From NCBI GenBank assembly GCA_019359245.1, contig JAHHHR010000024.1, forward strand, positions 48,971 to 112,970: DNA of 64,000 bases. Direction: 5' to 3'. Shown here piece by piece: positions 18,522-26,325 of this stretch (position 1 is the stretch's first letter; every line of letters starts with the position of its first letter). The position numbers and the translations under genes are program-made. The DNA is from Nostoc desertorum CM1-VF14. Its GTDB lineage: Bacteria > Cyanobacteriota > Cyanobacteriia > Cyanobacteriales > Nostocaceae. The notes under the pieces are model-generated. The model was not told the DNA's origin. It did not search any database and was given only the letters and a program-made list of their open reading frames with translations.

Positions 18522-19313
18522 CTAATAAACTAGCTTGGCACTCACCATCATTAAAATAAAATAAACCATAAACCGCAATGGTTTTTGAGGTACAGATTTG
18601 CAGATTTTAGCTCCTAATAATACACCTGGTACTGAGCCAAGCCATATCGGTAGGACTAAACTCCAATCAACTGTTCCCAATGTGAGGTGCCCAACCGCAG
18701 TAAATAGTAGGAGAATTGCTGCTTGGGAAATATCTGTCCCTACCAACTTCTTAGCATCCAAGCGGAAAAATGTAATCAGTACTAAGGCAAACATTGAGCC
18801 GGAAGCGACGCTTGTCAAACCAACAATACAACCTAAAAATGCTCCTATACTTATTGTTTGCAAGCGTCCTAGTTGAGTTGTTAAGTCAAATCTGGGGAGT
18901 TCAGGTAACTGTAGATTGGGGAAGAAAGTCAACAGCAGCATTTGTACCAACGCTAATACTGTAACTAACAGAATTGTTAAACCTAGTAACTGTAGGGTAA
19001 TATGGTTCAGTTGATGCTCTTTTTGCTGTTTAATCAGGTGTAGTATCCCTACCCCAACAAGAGAACCGGGAACGCTTCCGAAAGCTAACCATTTTACCGC
19101 CTGCACATCAAGGGTTTGTTGTTGCCAGTGTTTGATGCTACCAACAACTTTCATCAGTGTGGCTGCAACGACATCAGAACTTACTGCCACAGCAGGCGGT
19201 ACTTGAAAAACAAAAATCAACATCGGGGTAATGAGAGAAGCACCACCAACTCCTGTCAAACCAACAATAATTCCCACTAGAAAGCTGAAGAAAGGCAATA
19301 ATAAAAAATCCAT
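18522..19313 (-). CDS. TauE/SafE family sulfite/sulfoacetate exporter-like protein
   Basis: Polytopic membrane protein of about 263 residues, proposed to export sulfite or other sulfur anions released by sulfonate breakdown. I choose the ATG at 19313 (MDFLLLPFFSFLVGIIVGLT) because AAGGA lies 9 bases upstream and the protein then begins at the first membrane segment; the longer frame to 19394 adds 27 polar residues. The family pattern GLTGVGGASLITPML and, in the second half, GLTSVASGSMFALVLI are visible. A candidate sulfur operator lies 135 bp upstream. Confidence 0.82.
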   Translation of the reverse strand: MDFLLLPFFSFLVGIIVGLTGVGGASLITPMLIFVFQVPPAVAVSSDVVAATLMKVVGSIKHWQQQTLDVQAVKWLAFGSVPGSLVGVGILHLIKQQKEHQLNHITLQLLGLTILLVTVLALVQMLLLTFFPNLQLPELPRFDLTTQLGRLQTISIGAFLGCIVGLTSVASGSMFALVLITFFRLDAKKLVGTDISQAAILLLFTAVGHLTLGTVDWSLVLPIWLGSVPGVLLGAKICKSVPQKPLRFMVYFILMMVSAKLVY

Positions 19314-19447
19314 ACTTCTGTCCTTACCTGGGGTTTTGTAGATGCTTTTGTGTTTACCTGAAACGGAAAGATTGCTTTGAATAGTTCTGTGCAAACTGTT
19401 TTAGGCAACTGCAAGTTTTAAATAAATGTGGAAAAAGCCACACCAAA

Positions 19448-19473
19448 TACTAAATATCTACTGGCTTACCGTA
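19448..19473 (+). promoter_or_regulatory. Candidate sulfur-regulon operator, copy 5
   Basis: TACTAAA, 12 bases, TACCGTA; on the minus strand it reads TACGGTA-N12-TTTAGTA. It lies in the 350-bp divergent region between the TauE/SafE gene and the PAP2 gene. Confidence 0.45.
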
Positions 19474-19663
19474 TTTTATATTTAAAATATAATCAAAGTC
19501 TACATTTTTGTGAAAATATACAAAAATACAGTGTTTTTTTATACAGACCATATAGGAGTTTTTCTATAAAAAGACTGTTTAGCGGATATTTATGCCTCAG
19601 TAGTAAAATGATTACTAGTTATTCAAAAAACTACTTCAATTGCAGCCAAATATCGTATTTAGT

Positions 19664-20434
19664 ATGGCAGAGTTAGAAAAGCAAACATTACCGTCAAAAC
19701 CACAGTCACCCATAGCGTTTGGGCAAAAATTGCTGATTAGCCGTTGGCGTTCTTTGTTGCTGCTGTTCGTGGGGGTATATGTACCACTACAAATTTTTGG
19801 ATTGCTGGCGTTCAAGGTTGAGCAAAATCAAGGTGGTTTTCCTTGGGATTTACCGATTTTAGTCGCGATTCACTCTGTAGCACAGCCGCAGTTAGATGAA
19901 TTCGCCGTGCTGCTAACTAAAATGGGTTCTTTTTGGACTGTGTTACCTACTCTAAGTGCGATCGCTCTGATTTTACTATTACAACGTCGCTGGCGATCGC
20001 TCACTTATTTAATGATTACTGCGGCTGGTAGTGCCACTATCAACCGCACAGCAAAGGAATTTTGGCATAGAGTCCGTCCTGATATGTGGACTTCAGCTGC
20101 GCCAGAATTTGATTATTCATTCCCTAGTGGTCATGCTATGACAAGTATGACGTTGATTGCGATTTTGGTAGTTTTAACTTGGGATAGTGTTTGGCGCTGG
20201 TTAACAGTGATGTTGGGTAGTGTGTTTATCTTGGCCATTGGCTGGACACGCCTATATTTAGGAGTACATTTTCCCAGTGACATTATTGCAGGTTGGATGG
20301 TAGCGATCGCTTGGGCAATTGGCGTGAGTTTAATTATTCGTCCATTCTCACAGTCAGCAAATATCATCAGTGAACAGCCAGCGAGTGAAACGAAACTATT
20401 CCCAGAAGAACAGCAATTAATCAATGAAGAATAA
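19664..20434 (+). CDS. PAP2 superfamily membrane phosphatase
   Basis: About 256 residues from the ATG at 19664 (MAELEKQTLPSKPQ); a TTG at 19640 is a weaker alternative. The phosphatase signature is complete: KEFWHRVRPD, then FPSGHAMTSM, then GWTRLYLGVHFPSDIIAGW. Several membrane segments surround it. It likely dephosphorylates lipid phosphates such as phosphatidate or undecaprenyl pyrophosphate at the outer face of the membrane. The N-terminal and C-terminal tails are polar. Confidence 0.85.
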   Translation: MAELEKQTLPSKPQSPIAFGQKLLISRWRSLLLLFVGVYVPLQIFGLLAFKVEQNQGGFPWDLPILVAIHSVAQPQLDEFAVLLTKMGSFWTVLPTLSAIALILLLQRRWRSLTYLMITAAGSATINRTAKEFWHRVRPDMWTSAAPEFDYSFPSGHAMTSMTLIAILVVLTWDSVWRWLTVMLGSVFILAIGWTRLYLGVHFPSDIIAGWMVAIAWAIGVSLIIRPFSQSANIISEQPASETKLFPEEQQLINEE

Positions 20435-20550
20435 AATTTTTATATTCATAAGAATAGGCTTTTTTCTACAGCATCATTACGTGTAATTTCTACCTATCTG
20501 AAATCAAACTTGTGTTTACGGCTGGACTTATTTCGTATTTTGCTTTAAAC

Positions 20551-20576
20551 TACGGTAAGTCGCTAAAATTAATGTA
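20551..20576 (+). promoter_or_regulatory. Candidate sulfur-regulon operator, copy 6
   Basis: TACGGTA, 12 bases, TAATGTA, ending 5 bp before the ATG of the small membrane protein gene. The position would favour repression, or the true start may be further downstream. Confidence 0.4.
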
Positions 20577-20581
20577 TTATT

Positions 20582-21010
20582 ATGACAAGTATCAAAACAG
20601 GTGATCAAGAATTTTCATCACCAACTCCAGAAAGCTTACCCAAAACATTGCTGCAAAAGCTAAGAGGTGGATTTTTCTTAGTCATTGGATATTTATTATC
20701 ACCCTTATGCTGGTGGAATGATTTGGTATTTAACTTACCAATTGCTTATGCCTTCGGTTATATTTGTAGTCTTTTTGCACCTAAATTACTGATGCCCTGT
20801 GCCATTATAGGTTATTGGCTATCTAACATTATTGGTATTCTGTTGATGCAAGCAGGGGCAATTGATGTTTTACAAAAACAAACCCAAAAACACAATTTAA
20901 AAAAAGAATTATTAACAGGCTTAGTTTCTTCCACTGTATATACTTTTTTGATTGTGGCGTTAATCCAGTTGCATATTATTGATACTCCTAATTTATTTCC
21001 TGTCAGTTAA
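20582..21010 (+). CDS. Small polytopic membrane protein, unknown
   Basis: A 142-residue protein with a polar N-terminus and three to four hydrophobic segments (GGFFLVIGYLLSPLCWW, LPIAYAFGYICSLFA, MPCAIIGYWLSNIIGILLM, STVYTFLIVALIQL). No family is recognised. A copy of the candidate sulfur operator abuts its start, which links it to the sulfur island. A perfect 16-bp-stem hairpin follows its stop. Confidence 0.65.
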   Translation: MTSIKTGDQEFSSPTPESLPKTLLQKLRGGFFLVIGYLLSPLCWWNDLVFNLPIAYAFGYICSLFAPKLLMPCAIIGYWLSNIIGILLMQAGAIDVLQKQTQKHNLKKELLTGLVSSTVYTFLIVALIQLHIIDTPNLFPVS

Positions 21011-21044
21011 CCATAAAACCAGTATTGATACTGGTTTTATGGTT
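21009..21044. terminator. Bidirectional terminator hairpin
   Basis: A perfect 16-bp stem (21009-21024 with 21029-21044) around a TTGA tetraloop, between the convergent small membrane protein and prohibitin genes. T-rich stretches flank it on both strands, so it probably terminates both. Confidence 0.8.
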
Positions 21045-21858
21045 ATTTTAATTTTAAAATTTCATTCATATTGAAAAGTTTAGGAGCATCCTTAGACATA
21101 ATTAGAGGTAATTTACCATCCCATTTTTCTATTGCCTGTCTTTCTAAAATTTCATTAGTCAAGTTTTCACGTAACAATTTATTTATTTCTACTTCTCCTT
21201 TAGCTAAATTGACATTAGCCTCTGCTTGTTTCGCTGCTTTCAAGGCTATAAAATCGGCTCGTTTTGCATCTTGCTCTGCAATCTGTTTTGCCTCTACTGC
21301 CTGATTAAATTGATTAGAAAAACTGAGATTAACTAGTGAAATATCATCAACTACTATGTGGTAGTTATGTAGTCTTATAGTCAATGTATTATCAACTCCA
21401 GATTTTACTTCTCCTCGTTTAGTGACTATTTCTTCTGCCGTATATTTTGCTATCACTGCTTTTAGCACTTCTTCTATTGCTGGATTAATAATTTTTTCAA
21501 CTACATCTTTTTCATCACCAATGTTTTGAAAAATTATATTGGTTTCTTCAGGTATAATATGCCAGTTTAATGCTAGATTTATAAACACATTTTGTAAATC
21601 TTTAGAAGAAGCCTCAGCAGAAATTTCTTGTTTTTGAACTCTCACACTGAGCTTTTTTACAGAATTAACAATAGGAATTATTATATGTATTCCTTCTCCT
21701 AATACTGTTTCTTGTACTTTGCCAAACTGCATTAATACACCACGTTCTCCAGCATTGACAACTATAAAAGGTGTCAATAAAATGGTGATTAAAATTAAAA
21801 GTGCAGTTAGTTTACCAGCATTACTTTTAAATTTAAATTTTTTCATCTTTATCAACAT
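21043..21858 (-). CDS. Prohibitin/SPFH-domain membrane protein
   Basis: A 271-residue protein with one N-terminal membrane segment (LTALLILITILLTPFIVVNA), then the SPFH domain (NAGERGVLMQFGKVQETVLGEG, VRVQKQEISAEASSKDLQ) and a C-terminal coiled coil (about residues 185-235, rich in A, E and K). It forms membrane microdomain scaffolds in related organisms. The internal ATG five codons in (MKKFKFKS) is an equally good start. It is monocistronic, facing the membrane protein gene. Confidence 0.85.
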   Translation of the reverse strand: MLIKMKKFKFKSNAGKLTALLILITILLTPFIVVNAGERGVLMQFGKVQETVLGEGIHIIIPIVNSVKKLSVRVQKQEISAEASSKDLQNVFINLALNWHIIPEETNIIFQNIGDEKDVVEKIINPAIEEVLKAVIAKYTAEEIVTKRGEVKSGVDNTLTIRLHNYHIVVDDISLVNLSFSNQFNQAVEAKQIAEQDAKRADFIALKAAKQAEANVNLAKGEVEINKLLRENLTNEILERQAIEKWDGKLPLIMSKDAPKLFNMNEILKLK

Positions 21859-22441
21859 CTGATAGTTTTAAAATTGTTGTAAAAAAATGAGCTATGCATA
21901 AATTAATAAATCAGCAAGTTTTTCTCCGAAGAGCGATTACTAAATATTGGATGGACTTTAATACTAATATATACTATGTCTGTTAATCAGGAAACATATA
22001 GTAATGCGAAATTATCCTTGAAAAAATACGTAAGAGTTTAAATATAATAAATAAATGCTTAGATCCATTATCTGAGAAGTATCAAATATTTGCTTATCTT
22101 CCCTAACCTCCCTTGAAAAAGGGGGAATAAGAGCCTCAAAGTTACCCTGTTTCAAGGAAATTTAGGGGGATCTTTAAGAGGATGTTTGAAAATTATAAAT
22201 TGTTGTTACTTGCCTGGGTGATTAGAAGTTGCGGCTATACAGACAAAACCCACCTCCGTGGATTAAAAATCCTTACTTTTTCATTAATCGGCGTAGGCGG
22301 GCGAAGCTTTGTGCAGTAGCGAATTATATTCGCCCAAAACTTTTCAAGCATCCTTTAAGCCTACTCATAAGTTTTTTTGTGATAGTGCTGTCATTAATGT
22401 ATCTGAAAGTTTTGCTGTAAATTTACGTCATAAAAATACTT
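21859..22441. other. Intergenic region with a repeat and no clear gene
   Basis: About 580 bp upstream of the prohibitin gene. It contains an 11-mer TATACTATGTC at 21970-21980 that recurs at the hupS junction, a MITE-like repeat at 22070-22190 and a Nostoc GC-rich palindrome near 22290. A 63-codon open frame at 22229-22420 overlaps these repeats and I do not call it a gene. Confidence 0.45.
22070..22190. repeat. Diverged MITE-like repeat, relative of 9879-10034
   Basis: The segment begins CTGAGAAGTATCAAATATTTG, as does the left end of the 9879 element, has the same CCCTAACC...AAAAAG interior and ends with AGAGGATGTTTGAAAA. It is shorter and more diverged. Confidence 0.55.
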
Positions 22442-22690
22442 ACGAATAAATATGCTAACTTGAATAATGTCCAAAAAGCACATTTATTCGACGTAATTCA
22501 ATTTGGGAAATGGGTGAATTCCCGTAGCTGTTCAGCGTGTATAGCTTGCTTAAACTTAGGTATACGCTAACACTCAATTAAAAAATTAAAAGCAGTTGCG
22601 AAGTTAGCACGGCGAATGAACGTTGTTCGTAGAGAACAGAAAATTTGCAACTCAAAGCTAATCTAAATTTATTAATGGAGAACGCTACAA
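22442..22690 (+). ncRNA. Possible structured RNA or leader (several nested hairpins)
   Basis: Consecutive stems can be drawn by eye: CGAATAAAT with ATTTATTCG (22443 and 22482), GGGAA with TTCCC (22505-22523), GCTG-TT-CAGC (22527-22536), GTGTATA with TATACGC (22537 and 22561), and an outer AGTTGC with GCAACT (about 22594 and 22646). The GGGAA...GGTGAATTCCC block recalls a cobalamin-riboswitch core but lacks the full consensus. It precedes a 46-codon frame. Function unknown; the structure is inferred by eye only. Confidence 0.25.
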
Positions 22691-22831
22691 ATGAGAATTG
22701 AATCAGAGAAAGAATTTTGGTTACGCCAATTAGACGAATACCGAGAAATTGTCCGCCAAAGAAAACTAAAAAAACTCAATACCCAAAACAACCCGTCCGT
22801 CAACAACAATACGACGGACAAGTTTATTTAG
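22691..22831 (+). CDS. Small charged 46-aa protein, unknown
   Basis: ATG at 22691 with TGGAGA about 11 bases upstream. The product begins MRIESEKEFWLRQLDEYREI, is highly charged and probably helical, and ends in an N/T-rich tail. Its 3' end overlaps the convergent 3' end of the serine recombinase gene by 66 bp. Large serine recombinases often need a small directionality protein, so this could be one, but there is no homology evidence. Confidence 0.35.
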   Translation: MRIESEKEFWLRQLDEYREIVRQRKLKKLNTQNNPSVNNNTTDKFI

Positions 22832-24304
22832 TATTCGTTTTTTATCCTCAGATGTTCGACTATCCCAGTATTCACGATCGCAAAACATCTGTACCAACTC
22901 TTCTCGAACCAACAGGCTACGTTTTGTGATGTTTTCATGCAGGCTTAAGATACTAGCGATTTGGTCACGGATACCATCTTTGGCTTTTTCTACAAAAGGA
23001 TTAGTAGGTAACTTTTCCAGCCCTGCTATGGTTTCCCGCAGTTCTTTAACTTCTGTAGGTTCAAGATGCTTATCTTCTTCAAAATCCACCATGCCAGCTA
23101 GCCTAGTAGCTTCGCTTACTAGCAAATCAGCCACTTGTGTATCTAATTTTTGACTACTAAGCATTTCCTTGGCATCGCAACGTCCAAGGGCATAGTAGGT
23201 ACATTGATAGTAGGCTGTATATTGCCCATTGCGATCGCGTCGGGACGACATCCGGGTTAGTGCGCTTTGACATCTACCACACTTCAATAAATTAGCGAAT
23301 GGATTAATATCCTCTTTTCTTGCAGCCCACTTATTATTGCGATTTTGGCGAATAGTGCGTTTTATTTGTTCGTGTTGTTCGCGGTTAATTATCCCCTCAT
23401 GGGTATCCCAGTTGCAATCCCACTGATCAAAATGCTTAATTTGTTTGCCTGACGGACTAGATGTAGTGACGTTAAATGGTGTTCCACCTGCATGGACTGG
23501 ATTTACTAAGAAGTTTTTTAGTCCAGCTGGTGACCACTGTAAGCCCGTCCAAGGGTATCGTTGATAAGTTTTTTTATGATTTTGAAATAAATCCAATTGC
23601 TCGATATCATCAGGCATTATCCGATGATTCCCTTTTGATTTTGTGCTTTTTGCATCTACTTTTCCACATACCCCAAACATCTCATTTAATATATTGCAAG
23701 TTTTTCTGGCACTACCATAACTATTAAATATTTCAAATATAAATAAAGCTAGTTCCCAAACTCTAAAATTACGCTTGCCTTCTAGTAGCGAAACACACCA
23801 ACTTTCATCCTTGACGTAAGAATCATCAACAATCTTCCACCCAAACGGCGCAAACCGATGACTTTTCTTCTGAACCATACGGTGCTTACGTTCGGCAGAT
23901 ACACGACTGGACAACATTTTTATTTCAAATTTACTGGCTGCTAGCAAAATATCAATAGTCAACTCGCCACCCAAACTTTCTGTATCAATTGTTTGATCTA
24001 GTGCTACTAGCCTAATACCCTTACTCCGTAATACTTCCAACAGCGAGTAAAACAGTTTTGATGATGACCCAATCCGGTCAATCCTGGTAACAACTAAATC
24101 ACTGACAGTACCCTTTGGTGATATTTTTAAATCATCAATTAATTGCTGCAATCCATTACGCACTTCGGTTGTGCGACTTTGAATATCCCAGTAAAAGCGA
24201 TCGCATCCTCCATTCTTACCTCTTTCTAGTTGTTTTTTTAGCGCGTTGCGATCTTCTTGTTGCTCGACAGTCGAAACCCGACCATAAAACCATTTTTCGG
24301 ACAT
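22766..24304 (-). CDS. Large serine recombinase, XisF-like
   Basis: A 512-residue site-specific recombinase. The N-terminal resolvase domain (1-150) has the catalytic serine in YGRVSTVEQQ and the arginine-rich active-site region VVTRIDRIGSSSKLFYSLLE. A recombinase domain follows (FGWKIVDDS...), then a zinc ribbon (LLKCGRCQSALTRM ... CTYYALGRCDA, four Cys) and a coiled-coil C-terminus. Length and domains match XisF, which excises the fdxN element in Anabaena. It starts only 34 bp from the truncated hupS and is divergent from it, so it is the likely excisase for a hupS element. Confidence 0.88.
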   Translation of the reverse strand: MSEKWFYGRVSTVEQQEDRNALKKQLERGKNGGCDRFYWDIQSRTTEVRNGLQQLIDDLKISPKGTVSDLVVTRIDRIGSSSKLFYSLLEVLRSKGIRLVALDQTIDTESLGGELTIDILLAASKFEIKMLSSRVSAERKHRMVQKKSHRFAPFGWKIVDDSYVKDESWCVSLLEGKRNFRVWELALFIFEIFNSYGSARKTCNILNEMFGVCGKVDAKSTKSKGNHRIMPDDIEQLDLFQNHKKTYQRYPWTGLQWSPAGLKNFLVNPVHAGGTPFNVTTSSPSGKQIKHFDQWDCNWDTHEGIINREQHEQIKRTIRQNRNNKWAARKEDINPFANLLKCGRCQSALTRMSSRRDRNGQYTAYYQCTYYALGRCDAKEMLSSQKLDTQVADLLVSEATRLAGMVDFEEDKHLEPTEVKELRETIAGLEKLPTNPFVEKAKDGIRDQIASILSLHENITKRSLLVREELVQMFCDREYWDSRTSEDKKRILNKLVRRIVVDGRVVLGIEFF

Positions 24305-24337
24305 CGTTGCTAATTACTATTCTATAGTGATTATACT

Positions 24338-25252
24338 ATGTCATTTCTCAACGCTGAAGAACCGACAGTCTGCGATTTAATTGCCGACTTTGGCATCAAG
24401 ATACTTTGGCATCCCTCCTTGGGGCTAGAAATAGGCGACAACTTACAAACACTGCTGCGGGATTGCATTTCTGGCGCAATTCCTTTGGATATCTTGGTAT
24501 TTGAAGGCAGCGTTGTTAATGCCCCCAACGGTACTGGCGAATGGAATCGCTTTGCCGATCGCGCCATGAAAGATTGGTTAGCAGACCTCGCCAAAGTTGC
24601 TCAATTTATTGTAGCGGTGGGAGACTGTGCCACATGGGGAGGAATTCCCGCCATGTCACCTAATCCTAGCGAATCGGAAGGTTTGCAATTTCTCAAACGT
24701 CAAGAAGGCGGCTTTTTAGGGAAAGATTTTCTCTCACAAGCTGGATTACCTGTAATTAATATACCTGGATGTCCCGCCCATCCCGACTGGATTACGCAGA
24801 TATTAGTTGCGATCGCTACTGGACGCATAGCAGACATTGCTTTCGACGAACTTAATCGTCCTCAAACCTTCTTCAACACCTATACTCAAACAGGCTGTAC
24901 CCGCAACGTCCACTTTGCCTACAAAGCATCAACTGCCGAATTTGGTCAGCGCAAAGGCTGTCTATTTTATGACTTAGGTTGTCGCGGCCCCATGACTCAT
25001 TCTTCCTGCAACCGCATCTTATGGAACCGCGTCTCATCCAAAACTCGCGTCGGAATGCCTTGTTTAGGTTGCACAGAACCAGAATTTCCCTTCTTTGATC
25101 TTAAACCTGGAACTGTATTCAAAACCCAAACAGTGATGGGAGTTCCCAAAGAATTACCGCCAGGAGTGAACAAAAAAGACTACGCCTTACTGACAATGGT
25201 TGCAAAAGATGCAGCACCACCTTGGGCAGAAGAAGACTTTTTTACAGTTTAG
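24338..25252 (+). CDS. hupS: Uptake [NiFe]-hydrogenase small subunit, 5'-truncated
   Basis: Electron-transfer subunit holding the FeS clusters that pass electrons from H2. Here 304 residues begin at MSFLNAEEPTVCDLIADFG. Cyanobacterial HupS is about 320 residues, and this methionine is normally near residue 17, after a segment containing a proximal-cluster cysteine. Those ~16 codons are missing: upstream in frame is ACT TAT GAT AGT and then a TAA at 24311. Later cysteine motifs are intact (GDCATWGG, PGCPAHP, TGCTRN, SSCNRILW, MPCLGCTEPEFPF). The gene is non-functional as drawn unless an element is excised. hupL follows after 87 bp. Confidence 0.92.
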   Translation: MSFLNAEEPTVCDLIADFGIKILWHPSLGLEIGDNLQTLLRDCISGAIPLDILVFEGSVVNAPNGTGEWNRFADRAMKDWLADLAKVAQFIVAVGDCATWGGIPAMSPNPSESEGLQFLKRQEGGFLGKDFLSQAGLPVINIPGCPAHPDWITQILVAIATGRIADIAFDELNRPQTFFNTYTQTGCTRNVHFAYKASTAEFGQRKGCLFYDLGCRGPMTHSSCNRILWNRVSSKTRVGMPCLGCTEPEFPFFDLKPGTVFKTQTVMGVPKELPPGVNKKDYALLTMVAKDAAPPWAEEDFFTV

Positions 25253-25339
25253 TCATTGGTCATTGGTGATTAGTAAACAACAAATGACCAATGACAAATG
25301 ACCAATGACAAATAACAAATGACAAAGGACAAATGACAA
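25253..25339. repeat. STRR heptanucleotide repeats between hupS and hupL
   Basis: Tandem variants of ATGACCA/ATGACAA, preceded by the complementary TCATTGGTCATTGG, so the transcript can form a hairpin. Similar repeats in the hupS-hupL spacer are known from Nostoc. Confidence 0.8.
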
Positions 25340-25861
25340 ATGACAATTCAATCATTAGACATTTCGCCCGTTGGTAGAGTTGAAGGCGATTTAGATGTCC
25401 GAGTCGATATTGAACATGGAAGAGTAGTCAACGCCTGGACACACGCGGAACTATTTCGCGGATTTGAAGTTATCCTACGCGGTAAAGACCCCCAAGCCGG
25501 ATTAATTGTCACACCTCGCATTTGCGGAATTTGCGGCGGTTCTCACCTAACTTCTGCATCTTGGGCATTAGATACAGCTTGGGAAACAGAAGTTCCCCGC
25601 AATGCGATTTTGGCGAGAAATCTTGGACAAATTGTCGAGACAATTCAAAGCATCCCTCGCTATTTCTATGGATTATTTGCTATTGATTTAACTAATAAAA
25701 AATACCGCAATAGTCGCTATTATGACGAAGCTGTTAGACGCTTTGCCGCTTTCACAGGCAAATCTTACGAAATAGGCATAACAATTTCCGCTAAACCCGT
25801 AGAAATTTATGCACTGTTGGGCGGACAATGGCCCCACAGCAGTTATATGGAAATAAATTAG
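25340..25861 (+). CDS. hupL: Uptake hydrogenase large subunit, 5' segment
   Basis: N-terminal part of the NiFe catalytic subunit. Native residues run from MTIQSLDISPVGRVEGDLDV to HSSYM at the 16-bp repeat (170 residues), then the element adds EIN and a stop. The first nickel-binding motif RICGICGGSH is present. After excision at the repeat the frame continues as HSSYMVPGGVMCAP into the 3' segment at 31303, giving 531 residues, the normal HupL length. In the unrearranged state the fragment is inactive because the C-terminal nickel ligands are missing. Confidence 0.95.
   Translation: MTIQSLDISPVGRVEGDLDVRVDIEHGRVVNAWTHAELFRGFEVILRGKDPQAGLIVTPRICGICGGSHLTSASWALDTAWETEVPRNAILARNLGQIVETIQSIPRYFYGLFAIDLTNKKYRNSRYYDEAVRRFAAFTGKSYEIGITISAKPVEIYALLGGQWPHSSYMEIN
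25835..25850 (+). repeat. hupL element left recombination site
   Basis: CACAGCAGTTATATGG, identical to 31303-31318. It is the same 16-bp core as reported for the hupL element of Anabaena PCC 7120. It is in frame with hupL on both sides. Confidence 0.95.
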
Positions 25862-26075
25862 GGAATTGCTTATATAGTAAGGATTTGCCAGGATATGTGT
25901 AATGATTCCCTGGTTTTTCCTTAAATTAGGGGATAAACCCACGGTCAGCTACACCATAAGCAAAGATAGCAAGCAGTAAATCCATTTATTTTTCTCTGCT
26001 AAAAGTTATTTGCTTTTCTCAGGTATTACCTAATTTTTCCCTAACCCTAGATTAGCGATCGCAGCTAAGGAAGTC

Positions 26076-26265
26076 CAAGGCAAGTAGTTAAGTATAATTA
26101 TTTTCTTTATATTGAAGTATAAAGCAGGATTTTTCTCAATATAAATACGTAAATAGTAATATCTGAGTTTAAACAATTACAGGTCAGCTTATGTATAGAA
26201 GTATTGATTTGTTTGGATATTGAGCTATCGCTTTTCTCAAAGATGTTTAACGGTGAAATTATTGA
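26076..26265 (+). repeat. 190-bp direct repeat, copy A
   Basis: It begins CAAGGCAAGTAGTTAAGTAT and ends GTGAAATTATTGA just upstream of the DUF433 gene. Copy B at 26910-27099 has exactly the same length with about a dozen substitutions. The remaining left end of the element (25862-26075) shows no gene. Confidence 0.9.
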
Positions 26266-26325
26266 GTTTTTAGCAGAAATACATGATACGATCAGACGAA
26301 TTGGCAAAAATGCACTCGCCACATA

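Larger units (their letters stand above)
21970..24342. mobile_element. Candidate hupS-interrupting element (left limit uncertain)
   Basis: The right end is well supported: native hupS codons resume at about 24335 (ACT ATG TCA) right after the serine recombinase gene. A direct repeat TATACTATGTC is found at 24332-24342 and again at 21970-21980, which would bound about 2.36 kb containing the recombinase and a 46-codon frame. But the first 16 hupS codons are not found left of 21970, so the real left end may be far upstream or outside the window, perhaps with two elements in tandem. Confidence 0.4.

Noticed and set aside
22229..22420. 63-codon open frame (+)
   Set aside because: It runs through a GC-rich Nostoc palindrome and has no ribosome-binding site or recognisable motif.
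22501..22545. Cobalamin riboswitch
   Set aside because: GGGAA...GGTGAATTCCC resembles part of the core, but spacing is one base short, the rest of the consensus is missing and no B12-related gene follows. Kept only as a generic structured region.
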